14,346 bases of DNA from JBNJDW01 sp051745265 (GCA_051745265.1 JBNJDW010000026.1:1-14346); one strand, 5' to 3'. Positions 5,015 through 13,447 are shown, numbered from the stretch's first letter. Made by a program: numbers and translations. The notes: generated by a model not told the origin, from the sequence alone.

Positions 5015-6262
5015 ATGGCAATCGCACAAACGTCTGAAAAACATCCCGATCCACTCAAAGACCTGATCTGTGAAGATGGCAAAGCAACATATGCCTGCCG
5101 CCCTGAAACCACACGGGGCCGTATCTTTGAGGAGCCGGCCAGTAAGACCCGTAGTGACTTTCAGCGCGATCGTGACCGGATTATCCATTCGAATGCGTTT
5201 CGCCGTTTAAAGCATAAAACACAAGTGTTCGTTTACCATGAAGGCGACCATTACCGGTCACGCCTGACCCATAGTATTGAAGTTGCCCAGGTTGCCCGTT
5301 CACTGGCCCGGTCTATCAATATTGACGAAGATCTGGCTGAAACCTGCGCGCTGGCCCATGATCTGGGGCATACGCCCTTTGCCCATGTCGGCGAAGATGC
5401 CTTGAAGGAATGTATGGAGCCGTATCGGGGGTTTGAACATAACGATCAGACCTTGCGCGTTGTGACCAAGCTTGAAAAACGTTATCCGCGCTTTGACGGT
5501 TTGAACCTGACCTGGGAATCTCTGGAAGGGCTGGTCAAGCATAACGGCCCGGTGCTGTCCTGCGGCATGAAGCCGACCAATCTGGAAGTGACTTTGAATG
5601 AATTAAAAGATCAGGCTGATCTGAAACTTGAAACCTATGCCTCGGTCGAAGCGCAGGTCGCCGGCATTGCCGATGATATCGCCTATAACAGCCATGATCT
5701 GGATGATGGGATTGCCGCTGGTTTCTTTACCCTTGATGATCTTTTGCATCTGCCGATGGTCGGTGACATTGTCCGTGACAAGCGCAAGGAATTTCCTGAC
5801 TGCCCGGATGAACGCCTTCGTTATGAAGTCATCCGTGAAGTCATGGGCTTTATCGTGTTGGATGTGATGAAAGAATCCAGAAAACGGATTGCCGCGCTGA
5901 ACCCGCAATCGGTCGAAGATGTGCGTAACGCCAATCATCAATTGATTGCCTTTTCAGATGAAATGCTCGCCTATGATAAGGCGCTGCGCAGCTTTCTGTG
6001 GGAGAATTTTTACCTCAATCAAACGCTCAGCCGTATTCGCCTTTCGGTCTTTAAAGTCGTTCAGGACCTGTTTAAAGCCTTTTTCGAGAATGAGCGCTGC
6101 CTGCCGATCGAATGCCGTATTCAGATGGCCGAAGTGCCGGAGGGCTGGAGCGAGGTTGACTGGCGCGCCCGAACCATCGCTGATTACATTGCCAGCATGA
6201 CGGACCGCAAAGCATTGTTGGAACATCGCGAGATGTTCGATACCTATCAGGCTTTGCGGTAA
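5015..6262 (+). CDS. dgt: dNTP triphosphohydrolase, HD-domain (dGTPase-like)
   Basis: Dgt-type enzymes hydrolyse dNTPs to nucleosides and triphosphate, trimming nucleotide pools. The 415-residue product carries the HD signature in order: RSRLTHSIEVAQVARSLA (His85), ALAHDLGHTPFAHVGE (His115-Asp116 followed by the GHTPFAH segment) and AGIADDIAYNSHDLDDG (Asp220/221). RDRDRIIHSNAFRRLKHKTQ at 51-70 is typical of the deoxyguanosinetriphosphate triphosphohydrolase-like type 2 group, whose true substrate range is broader than dGTP. The frame is open back to 4913, overlapping erpA. The ATG at 5015 is preferred because of GGAG nine bases upstream and the family-like MAIAQTSEKHPDPL beginning. argS starts 35 bases downstream in the same direction. 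Confidence 0.94.
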   Translation: MAIAQTSEKHPDPLKDLICEDGKATYACRPETTRGRIFEEPASKTRSDFQRDRDRIIHSNAFRRLKHKTQVFVYHEGDHYRSRLTHSIEVAQVARSLARSINIDEDLAETCALAHDLGHTPFAHVGEDALKECMEPYRGFEHNDQTLRVVTKLEKRYPRFDGLNLTWESLEGLVKHNGPVLSCGMKPTNLEVTLNELKDQADLKLETYASVEAQVAGIADDIAYNSHDLDDGIAAGFFTLDDLLHLPMVGDIVRDKRKEFPDCPDERLRYEVIREVMGFIVLDVMKESRKRIAALNPQSVEDVRNANHQLIAFSDEMLAYDKALRSFLWENFYLNQTLSRIRLSVFKVVQDLFKAFFENERCLPIECRIQMAEVPEGWSEVDWRARTIADYIASMTDRKALLEHREMFDTYQALR

Positions 6263-6297
6263 GGTCTTAAACTATAGAAAAATAAAAGGTAACAAGC

Positions 6298-8052
6298 GTG
6301 AACATCTACAAGACTTTTGAAGATAAACTTCGGGTGATTTTGCAGGATCTGTCATCAGCGGGGCAGTTGCCCGCCGATCTCGACATGACGCGCGTGGTTG
6401 TTGAACCGCCGCGTGATCCCTCCCATGGTGACATGGCAACCAATGCGGCAATGGTTTTATCCAAGCTGGCCAAAAAAGCGCCGCGTGATCTGGCCGCGAT
6501 GATTGCGCCGGAACTTGAGAAGCTGGATGATGTCGATACGGTAGAAATCGCCGGGCCGGGGTTTATAAACTTCCGTTTAAAACAAAGTGTTTGGGCGGGG
6601 CTTCTGAATAAGATTCTCAGCGAGGGTGTGCATTACGGTGATACGGATCTTGGCGGGGGCGAGGCCGTCAATATCGAATACGTCTCTGTCAACCCGACGG
6701 GTCCCATGCATGCCGGGCATACGCGGGGTGCCGTGGTCGGTGATACGCTGGCCAATATGCTGCAGAAAGCCGGCTATGAGGTGACCCGCGAATATTACTT
6801 TAACGATGCCGGCACGCAGGTTGATGTGTTGGCGCGGACGGCGCATTTGCGTTACCGTGAAGCGCTGGGCGAAGATATCGGGGAAATTCCGGATGGGATG
6901 TACCCCGGCGAATATATGAAAGATGTCGCTAAGGCGTTGGTTGAACGTGATGGTAATAAGTGGTTGACTTTACCTGAAGAACAGTGGATTGATCCGATCC
7001 GTGAATTTGCGGTCGAATATATTATGGTGATGATCCGTGAAGACCTCCGCCTGATCGGTATCAAGCATGATGTCTTTACCAATGAGCGCGAAATTGTTGA
7101 AAATGTTCTGCCGCAGGCTTTTAAATTTCTTGAAGACCGCGATCTGATTTATACAGGCACGCTGCCGCCGCCGCGCGGCAAGGAAATGGAAGATTGGGAA
7201 CCTGTGCCGCTGACATTGTTCCGGTCCAGTAATTATGGTGATGCCTCTGACCGTCCCTTGAAAAAACGTGATGGCACATGGGCCTATATCATGCCCGATA
7301 TTGCCTATCATTTCGATAAGGTAAACCGCGGGTTTTATAAAATGGTCAATCTTCTGGGCAAGGACCATGGCGGCTATGAAGACCGGCTGAACCCGGCCAT
7401 TCAGGCATTCAGCTATGGTAAAGCAGAATTGAAGGTCATTTACAATTCCATCGTTAAGGTGCTGCGGGATGGAAAGCTGGTAAAATTTTCAAAACGTTCC
7501 GGCAATGTATTGACCCTGCGTGAGATGGTTGAAGAAGTCGGCGCCGATGCGGTGCGCTTTTTCATGATGACCCGGACACCGGATTCCGAGCTTGAGTTTG
7601 ATTTTAATAAAGTGGTTGAACAGTCAAAAGATAATCCGGTGTTCTATGTTCAGTATGCCCATGCCCGCGGCTGTTCGGTGATGCGTAATGCGGCAGAAAT
7701 GTTCCCTGATTTGGACGTATCGGCAGAAACCTTGAAAGATGCAGATCTGACAAAATTGTCTGATGCGGATACGTTGCAACTGGTTAAGGTGATGGCGGCC
7801 TGGCCGCGGCTGGTTGAAGCCTCGGCCGAGGCGTATGAGCCGCACCGGGTTGCTTTTTATCTGTATGATCTGGCCTCTGAATTTCACAGTTTGTGGAGCA
7901 AGGGGCGCAGCGATGCCAGCTTACGTTTTCTGGATGCCGATGATATCGAAGCCAGCCGCGCCCGTCTGGCGCTGGTCCGGGCGATGATGACGGTTCTGGC
8001 CTCCGGTCTTGCCATTATGGGGGTTGAGCCCGTCGAAGAAATGCATAGTTAA
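6298..8052 (+). CDS. argS: Arginyl-tRNA synthetase
   Basis: ArgRS charges tRNA-Arg with arginine. The 584-residue product has the expected order of domains: an N-terminal tRNA D-loop-recognising domain (about 1-105), then the class I catalytic core beginning EYVSVNPTGPMHAGHTRGA with the HIGH-equivalent HAGH at 138-141. KFSKRSGNVLTL (396-407) occupies the KMSK-equivalent loop, and a helical anticodon-binding domain lies after about 450. The start is GTG at 6298, supported by AAAGGT seven bases upstream. The C-terminus ends MGVEPVEEMHS, slightly beyond the VGLxxLGxxxPxxM pattern usual for ArgRS, so the end looks normal. It lies between dgt and the SPOR gene with short spacers, consistent with a single transcription unit. 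Confidence 0.96.
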   Translation: MNIYKTFEDKLRVILQDLSSAGQLPADLDMTRVVVEPPRDPSHGDMATNAAMVLSKLAKKAPRDLAAMIAPELEKLDDVDTVEIAGPGFINFRLKQSVWAGLLNKILSEGVHYGDTDLGGGEAVNIEYVSVNPTGPMHAGHTRGAVVGDTLANMLQKAGYEVTREYYFNDAGTQVDVLARTAHLRYREALGEDIGEIPDGMYPGEYMKDVAKALVERDGNKWLTLPEEQWIDPIREFAVEYIMVMIREDLRLIGIKHDVFTNEREIVENVLPQAFKFLEDRDLIYTGTLPPPRGKEMEDWEPVPLTLFRSSNYGDASDRPLKKRDGTWAYIMPDIAYHFDKVNRGFYKMVNLLGKDHGGYEDRLNPAIQAFSYGKAELKVIYNSIVKVLRDGKLVKFSKRSGNVLTLREMVEEVGADAVRFFMMTRTPDSELEFDFNKVVEQSKDNPVFYVQYAHARGCSVMRNAAEMFPDLDVSAETLKDADLTKLSDADTLQLVKVMAAWPRLVEASAEAYEPHRVAFYLYDLASEFHSLWSKGRSDASLRFLDADDIEASRARLALVRAMMTVLASGLAIMGVEPVEEMHS

Positions 8053-8089
8053 TAAGCAGGTATAATATTAAAATTTAAAGTGAGCAGTC

Positions 8090-9238
8090 ATGAACGAAGA
8101 TCCAAAGCATACACCGATGTCCGGCCTTTACGCCAATAAGCCGCAACATCAATCGAATTACCGCAAGCCGCGCCGGGTTTCGATCCGGCTGATACTGGCG
8201 GTCGTGCTGACAGCTTTTCTGGCCGTTGTCTGGTATGCCTTTCCTCGCGGCGCTGATCGCTATGAAGATATAAAACTGCCGGTTATTCATGCGGATAAAA
8301 CCTCTTATAAAACGCCACCAGAAAATCCGGGTGGTATGGTCATTCCGCATCAGGACAGCACCGTTTTTGAACCACTGGAATCTGCTGATAGTGAAGCTGT
8401 TGAAAATCTGCTTCCCGCACCTGAAGAGCCGGTCGAGCGGGCAAAGCTGATCAAGGTGCCGCGCGATTCCATGTCAGAACCTTCAAGCCTGAATCTGGAT
8501 TCACAATTAACCGAGGAACAACGGGCTGAAGCGCAAGAGGGTCAGGAAGTCCAGATCATCCGCGTTGATAAACAGGACACAGAAAGTTCAGAACCTGAAA
8601 TCCTGCTGGGTGAGGATGAATCCACCGAGGAGACAGCAAAAGCGGATGAGGCCACAGACGTCGATGAGGAACGGATGGATCGTCTGGCCGCTTTGGCAGC
8701 GCCGGAACCGGAAGAGAAAACGGCTGAGCCGAAAGAGACATCGGCCGAGACATCTTCCAGCAAGGATGTCAAAGCGGAAGAGGTTGCCAGACAGGAAACT
8801 GAAGCTGAGGCGGAGAGAGCCACGAAAAATGCAGCATTAGAGGCGAAACCGGACGCCGCAGATGCGTCCGAGGTTGAAACTGAGGTTGAAACCAAGGCCG
8901 ATACTCCAGAAAAACCAGCCCCGGCCGAGGCCAAGACGGAGGCGCCCGCAGCCGATGATGAGGTCGCAGATGAAGCCAAGCCCGCTGCAAAAGGCAGTCA
9001 TTATATTCAGATGGGCTCGTTTCAGGATCGGGCTTCAGCCGAAAAGGCCTATGATGCAAAGGTCAAGCAATACAATGACTTGATCGCCGATCTTGGTGTT
9101 GATTATGAGCGTGCAGATCTCGGCGATAAGGGCGTGTTTTATCGTGTCAAGGCGGGTCCTCTGCCGGAAAGCGAAGCGCGGAACCGCTGTGAGAAAATTC
9201 TGGCCCAGACGCCGGGAGCTTGCCTTGTCGTCCGCTGA
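8090..9238 (+). CDS. SPOR-domain membrane protein with long acidic linker
   Basis: SPOR domains bind denuded peptidoglycan strands at the division septum. The 382-residue product has a basic cytoplasmic N-terminus (1-31, with RKPRRVSIR), one membrane segment (about 32-51), a long low-complexity linker rich in Glu, Ala, Asp, Lys and Thr (about 100-300), and a C-terminal SPOR domain from residue 302. That domain starts GSHYIQMGSFQDRASAEKAY and includes VFYRVKAGPL and a final CLVVR strand; the YIQMGSF and YRVKAGP strands are the family hallmarks. The protein is anchored in the inner membrane with the linker spanning the periplasm. The Shine-Dalgarno sequence is weak. Its last 14 bases overlap nagZ. 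A SPOR protein at this place between argS and nagZ recurs in alphaproteobacteria. It is FtsN-like in plan, but I do not call it FtsN. Confidence 0.9.
   Translation: MNEDPKHTPMSGLYANKPQHQSNYRKPRRVSIRLILAVVLTAFLAVVWYAFPRGADRYEDIKLPVIHADKTSYKTPPENPGGMVIPHQDSTVFEPLESADSEAVENLLPAPEEPVERAKLIKVPRDSMSEPSSLNLDSQLTEEQRAEAQEGQEVQIIRVDKQDTESSEPEILLGEDESTEETAKADEATDVDEERMDRLAALAAPEPEEKTAEPKETSAETSSSKDVKAEEVARQETEAEAERATKNAALEAKPDAADASEVETEVETKADTPEKPAPAEAKTEAPAADDEVADEAKPAAKGSHYIQMGSFQDRASAEKAYDAKVKQYNDLIADLGVDYERADLGDKGVFYRVKAGPLPESEARNRCEKILAQTPGACLVVR
9214..9227 (+). promoter_or_regulatory. Ribosome binding site and TTG start of nagZ
   Basis: GGGAG at 9214-9218 lies six bases before TTG 9225-9227, inside the SPOR reading frame. 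No ATG or GTG near the family N-terminus exists in the nagZ frame: the next plausible upstream starts would add more than 30 residues of SPOR-shadow sequence. This pair decides the start. Confidence 0.7.
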
Positions 9239-10289
9239 TACCGTAAAAGCGGCGAAAGCTATTATTCTTGATTGTCAGGGCACAACACTGACCGCAGAGG
9301 AAACCGCGCTGTTTCGGGATTATAATCCGCAGGGCTTTATTCTTTTTCAACGCAGTTGCGAGGCACCCGATCAGCTCCGCCGGTTAACAGACCAGCTGCG
9401 TGAAGCTGTCGGCAGGCCGGATGTTCCCATCCTGATAGATCAGGAAGGCGGCACGGTCGCCCGGCTGAAATCACCGGCGTTTCGTGAGTTTCCGTCTGCC
9501 CGAATTTTCAAGGACTGGGCCGCGCATAGCCCGGATCAGGCGCGGCGGGCTGTTTTCCTTAATGCGCTGATGATGGCCGAGCAACTGGCTGATCTTGGTA
9601 TTACGGTCAATTGTACGCCGGTGCTTGATCTGCCTGTTCCCGGCAGCCATGAATTTCTAGCCGGCAGCCGGGTGTATGGCGAGACTGTCGGGCAGGTCAG
9701 CAATTTGGGCGCAGAAATCTGTCAAGCGCATCTGCAGCAGGGGGTGACGCCGGTTATAAAACATATCCCCGGTCATGGCCGGGCCACGGTGGACAGCCAC
9801 TATAACCTGCCCCGTATTGACGCGTCGCTCGAGGATCTGCGGCGTCAGGATTTCAGGCCGTTTGCGGAGATGGCACAGCAAAGCTGGGGTCGCGGGTTAT
9901 GGGCGATGACGGCCCATGTTGTTTATAATCATATTGATGGTGATCTACCGGGATCGCTTTCAGCCAAGGTTATTGAAGATATCATCCGCACTGAAATCGG
10001 TTTTGACGGTGTTTTGATCGCTGATGATATTTCCATGAAGGCCTTGCAGGGCGATATGCCCGATCTTGCCAAGGAAACGCTTGCCGCAGGCTGCGATCTG
10101 ACACTGATCTGCAATCAGGATTTTCAGACCCGTGAAGCCGTGCTGAAAGCCACGCCAGAAGTCACTGAATTAACGCAGAAACGCCTTACCGCCGCAGAAG
10201 ATATTAGACAATCGGCTAAAAAACAGGTAAATATAGAAGCTGTTTCAGAAGAATACGACAAATTGATCAGCGGCCTTGCCGTATCGTAA
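9225..10289 (+). CDS. nagZ: Beta-N-acetylhexosaminidase, glycoside hydrolase family 3 (NagZ)
   Basis: NagZ removes GlcNAc from anhydromuropeptides in the cytoplasm during peptidoglycan recycling. From the TTG start the product has 354 residues, near the usual single-domain NagZ length. Visible signatures are GFILFQRSCEAPDQLRRL, LIDQEGGTVARLK, the KHIPGHGRATVDSH loop (179-192) carrying the mobile Asp-His pair of the catalytic mechanism, and LIADDISM, where the first Asp (about 267) should be the nucleophile. The start is TTG at 9225 with GGGAG six bases upstream; it overlaps the SPOR gene by 14 bases, so its translation is probably coupled. The longer open frame from 9093 only shadows the SPOR domain. 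In species with AmpC/AmpR systems NagZ products signal beta-lactamase induction, but nothing of that kind is in the window. Confidence 0.93.
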   Translation: MSSADTVKAAKAIILDCQGTTLTAEETALFRDYNPQGFILFQRSCEAPDQLRRLTDQLREAVGRPDVPILIDQEGGTVARLKSPAFREFPSARIFKDWAAHSPDQARRAVFLNALMMAEQLADLGITVNCTPVLDLPVPGSHEFLAGSRVYGETVGQVSNLGAEICQAHLQQGVTPVIKHIPGHGRATVDSHYNLPRIDASLEDLRRQDFRPFAEMAQQSWGRGLWAMTAHVVYNHIDGDLPGSLSAKVIEDIIRTEIGFDGVLIADDISMKALQGDMPDLAKETLAAGCDLTLICNQDFQTREAVLKATPEVTELTQKRLTAAEDIRQSAKKQVNIEAVSEEYDKLISGLAVS

Positions 10290-10347
10290 CCGGCGTGCAG
10301 AGAAAATGCCCCTTGGTCATGTTGTATCGTAATAAGGCGATGTTAAA

Positions 10348-11193
10348 GTGAGCGAAAGCACCGGCAAAAAAACTGTTGAGTTTGAGGAAGACGACGTTCC
10401 CGTCTACCAGCAACAGGCTGTGGCAGAGGGAGAGCATCTGATGCTCGAGCTTGATGGCTATGACGGCCCGCTGGATATGCTGCTGGGCCTTGCCCGTGAT
10501 CAAAAGGTTGATCTGGCGCAGATTTCCATTCTCGACCTTGCCAACCAGTATCTGAATTTTGTTGAAAAGGCCAAGGAACTGCGCCTTGAACTGGCGGCTG
10601 ATTATCTGGTTATGGCCGCCTGGCTGGCTTATCTGAAATCCCGTTTGTTATTACCGCAGGAAGAAGTCGAAGATGACGAGCCGACAGGCGCGGAGATGGC
10701 CGAGGCGCTGGCCTTCCAACTGCGCCGTCTGGAAGCCATGCGGGACCGCGGTGAACAGTTACTGATGCGCCCGCAACTGGGCACTCATGTTTTTGCCCGT
10801 GGCGCCCCTGACGGGCTGGCGATCAGAAGTAAATCCGTTCACGAGGCTGATATTTACGATTTGTTGAGCGCTTATGGTGATATTCAGCGCCGGCAGGAAT
10901 ATTCAACCTATACCGTTGAACCGTTCAAGCTGTTGTCCATGGAACAGGCGCTGGAGCGGATTGAAGCCATGCTGGGCCGCATTCCCGGTGACTGGATGGA
11001 TATTACCGGATTTTTGCCTCAGGACCGCGATGCGGATCCGGTGGTTCGAAAATCAGCAATTGCCTCAACCTTTGGCGCATCGCTTGAAATGGCCAAACGC
11101 GGCCAGATTGATATCAGTCAGGAAGGGCTGTATGCCCCGATCTATATCAGAAAATCACGCAATGATAATGCGCAGACAGAATATACGGAGTAA
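10348..11193 (+). CDS. scpA: Segregation and condensation protein A
   Basis: ScpA is the kleisin that, with ScpB, joins SMC heads in the condensin complex for chromosome compaction and segregation. The 281-residue product has an acidic N-terminal extension (about 1-30) and the kleisin N-domain starting ELDGYDGPLDMLLGLARDQK (34-53). This continues through LAADYLVMAAWLAYLKSRLL (82-101), the hallmark SMC-neck-binding helices. A linker rich in Glu follows, and a C-terminal winged-helix region from about 200 ends GLYAPIYIRKS. The start is GTG 10348 with AAGG about ten bases upstream; spacing is slightly long. A 58-base gap separates it from nagZ, and scpB begins three bases after its stop. No smc gene is in the window, as is usual for alphaproteobacteria. 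Confidence 0.95.
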   Translation: MSESTGKKTVEFEEDDVPVYQQQAVAEGEHLMLELDGYDGPLDMLLGLARDQKVDLAQISILDLANQYLNFVEKAKELRLELAADYLVMAAWLAYLKSRLLLPQEEVEDDEPTGAEMAEALAFQLRRLEAMRDRGEQLLMRPQLGTHVFARGAPDGLAIRSKSVHEADIYDLLSAYGDIQRRQEYSTYTVEPFKLLSMEQALERIEAMLGRIPGDWMDITGFLPQDRDADPVVRKSAIASTFGASLEMAKRGQIDISQEGLYAPIYIRKSRNDNAQTEYTE

Positions 11194-11196
11194 GAA

Positions 11197-11958
11197 ATGA
11201 CCGAGATACAGCAAGACCAAGAGATGATCGCCCCCGAAGTTCAGGATCTGGAAAATGGTATCCGTATTCTGGAAGCGCTGTTGTTTGCGTCCGCCACACC
11301 GGTTGATATCCGTGATATTATCGAACGCATGCCCGATGAATTAAGTGATGATGTCGCTGATATGCTGAAAATGCTGCAAAAACGCTACGAAGGTCATGGT
11401 ATTGAATTGGTCGAACGCAGCGGACGCTGGACATTCAGAACGGCTGAGGATCTGGCGCCGGTTTTGAACATCGAGAAAGAAACGCCCAAAAAACTGTCCC
11501 GCGCCTCACTGGAAACATTGTCCATCATCGCCTATCATCAGCCGGTGACGCGGGCCGAGATTGAAAGCATCCGCGGTGTTGCGACCAGCAAAGGCACGCT
11601 GGACCTGTTGATGGAGGCAAACTGGGTCAAACCCGGCCGCCGCCGTCAGGTGCCGGGCCGCCCGCTGACCTGGGTGACGACACCGCATTTTCTGGATCAC
11701 TTTGGTCTGGTCGAGTTAAAAGACCTGCCGGGTATGGATGATCTGAAAGCCGCGGGATTGCTGGATACACGCCCTGCCATAGAAGCCATGCCGCAAACCG
11801 GCGAGCTGTTCGGTGATGACGATGATGAAGGCCGTAAGGAATTAAATGTTGATATCAATGTTGATGTTGATATCGTAGATCCCTACCTTGATAATGAGGG
11901 GCCTGATGAAGAGGGCTCTGATAAAAAGGCTAAAGTCAAACAGGAGGTTGCTTCATGA
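11197..11958 (+). CDS. scpB: Segregation and condensation protein B
   Basis: ScpB dimers bind the middle of ScpA in the SMC-ScpAB complex. The 253-residue product has two winged-helix domains: about 20-90 (NGIRILEALLFASATPVDIR) and about 98-170, with the family hallmark LSRASLETLSIIAYHQPVTR followed by EIESIRGVATSKGTLDLL and a GRRRQVPGRPLTWVTT wing. After about residue 205 comes an acidic, low-complexity tail (GDDDDEG and a short VD repeat, NVDINVDVDIVD) not needed for the core fold. Start ATG 11197 has GGAG six bases upstream, formed by the end of scpA. The stop overlaps the tatA start by ATGA. Tight packing suggests scpA-scpB-tatA are co-translated in fixed proportion, a layout known in alphaproteobacteria. 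Confidence 0.95.
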   Translation: MTEIQQDQEMIAPEVQDLENGIRILEALLFASATPVDIRDIIERMPDELSDDVADMLKMLQKRYEGHGIELVERSGRWTFRTAEDLAPVLNIEKETPKKLSRASLETLSIIAYHQPVTRAEIESIRGVATSKGTLDLLMEANWVKPGRRRQVPGRPLTWVTTPHFLDHFGLVELKDLPGMDDLKAAGLLDTRPAIEAMPQTGELFGDDDDEGRKELNVDINVDVDIVDPYLDNEGPDEEGSDKKAKVKQEVAS

Positions 11959-12188
11959 GCATCGGATTACCGCAAATTCTGATTATTCTGGTACTGGTAC
12001 TGGTGGTTTTCGGTGTCGGCAAGTTACCGCGCGTCATGGGGGACCTCGGCAAAGGCATTAAAAACTTTAAAGAAGGCCTGAACGAAGACGATACGGATAA
12101 AGATAAGGATCAGGATGACGGGACGACCCCGGATAACCTGACCGATGCCCGTAAAAAAGATTCAGAACAGTCTAAAACCAAAGTCTAG
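11955..12188 (+). CDS. tatA: Sec-independent protein translocase subunit TatA
   Basis: TatA polymerises at the TatBC receptor to let folded twin-arginine proteins cross the inner membrane. The 77-residue product has a single membrane helix (about 4-18), the FG hinge at 19-20, KLPRVMGDLGKGIKNFKEGL as the amphipathic helix (23-42) and a strongly acidic, disordered tail rich in Asp and Lys. GKLP and GKGIKNFKEG are typical of the TatA branch rather than TatB. The start overlaps scpB by ATGA. The stop is followed after 22 bases by tatB. A second tatA/E copy is not visible in this window. Confidence 0.94.
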   Translation: MSIGLPQILIILVLVLVVFGVGKLPRVMGDLGKGIKNFKEGLNEDDTDKDKDQDDGTTPDNLTDARKKDSEQSKTKV

Positions 12189-12210
12189 CTAGCCGCAAAG
12201 GAAAAGCCTT

Positions 12211-12654
12211 GTGTTTGGAATCGGCGGGATTGAATTTCTAATTATTGCGATTATTGCCATTGTGGTCATCGGCCCCAGTGAATTGCCGCGTGTCTTGTAT
12301 ACGCTGGGTAAGGGCATGCGCAAAATGCGTCAGGTCAGCAAGGCGGTGACGGATACTTTTGATGATGTCACGCGGGAGGCGGAGCTACAGGATATTGTCT
12401 CCAAATCCAATATTCCGGGCGGGGAAGATATTGACTTTCATACTGAACAGCAATTGGCATTGGAACGGCGCCGGGAAGCAGAAAAGCAGAAAAAACAGCC
12501 CGCTAAAACAAAAGCTTCGACAAACGCATCAGCAAAAAAGGCGGGTGTGAAAAAAACATCGGCTAAGAAAGCTAAAAAGAAAACGGGCCAGAAAACAACG
12601 GCCAAATCAGCTTCCGCAAAAAAGCCACCGTCAAAGACCGGGGGTAAATCATGA
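12211..12654 (+). CDS. tatB: Sec-independent protein translocase subunit TatB, with lysine/alanine-rich tail
   Basis: TatB forms the twin-arginine signal receptor with TatC. The 147-residue product starts MFGIGGIEFLIIAIIAIVV with Glu8, the conserved TatB membrane glutamate, then GPSELPRVLYTLGKGMRKMR (21-40), the TatB-type GP hinge and amphipathic helix. A charged helix region (about 41-95) follows. The last 50 or so residues (about 94-147) are rich in Lys, Ala, Thr and Ser with AKK and AKT repeats, resembling histone H1 tails. Start GTG 12211 has AAAGGA eight bases upstream. The stop overlaps tatC by ATGA. Placement between tatA and tatC confirms the TatB assignment over a second TatA. Confidence 0.94.
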   Translation: MFGIGGIEFLIIAIIAIVVIGPSELPRVLYTLGKGMRKMRQVSKAVTDTFDDVTREAELQDIVSKSNIPGGEDIDFHTEQQLALERRREAEKQKKQPAKTKASTNASAKKAGVKKTSAKKAKKKTGQKTTAKSASAKKPPSKTGGKS

Positions 12655-13445
12655 CCGGTGCAAAAACAGAGACGGCGGATAAAAGCCCGCTATCAGGCCA
12701 GACAGAAATGCCGGTTGTCGAACATCTGGTTGAATTGCGCCGTCGTCTGACATACAGCGTGCTGGCTTTTATTGTCTTTTCCTGCCTTGCCTATCTGTTT
12801 GCCGAAGATATTTATTTATTTCTGATTCAGCCGCTGGCCGATGCCCTGCCCGGGGAAGGGCGGCGGATGATTTATACCGGCCTGACCGAGGCCTTTTTCA
12901 CCTATATGAAATTATCGATGTTTGTCGGCGGCTTTATCGCCTTTCCGGTTATTGCCGTGCAGCTTTGGGCTTTTGTCGCGCCGGGGCTGTATGAGAAAGA
13001 GAAAAAAGCCTTCCTGCCGTTTCTGATCGCAACGCCGGTTTTATTTGTTCTGGGGGCGGCTTTTGCCTATTACGCTGTTTTTCCCACGGCCTGGAAATTC
13101 TTTGCCAGTTTTGAAGCCCCGGGCGGCGGTGAAATGATGGCCATTGCCCTTGAAACGCGGGTCAGCGAATATCTGGGCTTGGTGATTAAACTGATTTTTG
13201 CTTTTGGCATTTGTTTTCAGTTGCCGGTGTTGTTGACGCTGATGGCGCGGGTCGGTCTGGTGACGGCAGATGGTCTGGCGGCAAAGCGTAAATTTGCCTT
13301 GATCGGCGCTTTTGTCATCGGCGCTGTATTAACCCCGCCGGATATTATTTCACAGGTGGCCTTGGCCTTACCGGTGATGCTGCTTTATGAGATTTCTATT
13401 GTCTCAATCCGGTTGACCCAGAAAAAAGCCGGGCGTAAAACTTAG
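12651..13445 (+). CDS. tatC: Sec-independent protein translocase subunit TatC
   Basis: TatC is the core of the Tat receptor and binds the twin-arginine signal peptide. The 264-residue product has the cytoplasmic signature EHLVELRRRL (24-33, with Glu28) and six membrane helices (roughly 33-50, 86-108, 121-143, 172-195, 212-228 and 231-250). AFVAPGLYEKEKKAFLP in the first cytoplasmic loop carries Glu117, the equivalent of E. coli Glu103, and the final loop has the LTPPDIISQ signature (227-235). Both signal-contact sites are intact, so the translocase should be functional. The short N-terminal extension (1-18) is polar. The start ATG overlaps tatB by four bases. A GC-rich stem follows the stop, then the serS promoter region. 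Confidence 0.96.
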   Translation: MTGAKTETADKSPLSGQTEMPVVEHLVELRRRLTYSVLAFIVFSCLAYLFAEDIYLFLIQPLADALPGEGRRMIYTGLTEAFFTYMKLSMFVGGFIAFPVIAVQLWAFVAPGLYEKEKKAFLPFLIATPVLFVLGAAFAYYAVFPTAWKFFASFEAPGGGEMMAIALETRVSEYLGLVIKLIFAFGICFQLPVLLTLMARVGLVTADGLAAKRKFALIGAFVIGAVLTPPDIISQVALALPVMLLYEISIVSIRLTQKKAGRKT

Positions 13446-13447
13446 CG

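Noticed and set aside
8061..8066. Perfect TATAAT before the SPOR gene.
   Set aside because: No acceptable -35 lies at 15 to 19 bases upstream, and the gene is well placed for read-through from argS.
8542..8979. Minus-strand 145-codon serine/alanine-rich frame opposite the SPOR gene.
   Set aside because: It is the antisense shadow of the acidic low-complexity linker, with no start signal and no recognisable domain.
9093..9224. Upstream extension of the nagZ frame.
   Set aside because: It translates the SPOR domain DNA out of frame, giving a basic, Cys/Arg-rich sequence unlike NagZ. The TTG at 9225 is better supported.
10281..10332. GTATCGTAA repeated at the nagZ end and before scpA.
   Set aside because: The nine-base direct repeat has no symmetry or further extension; it is probably coincidental.
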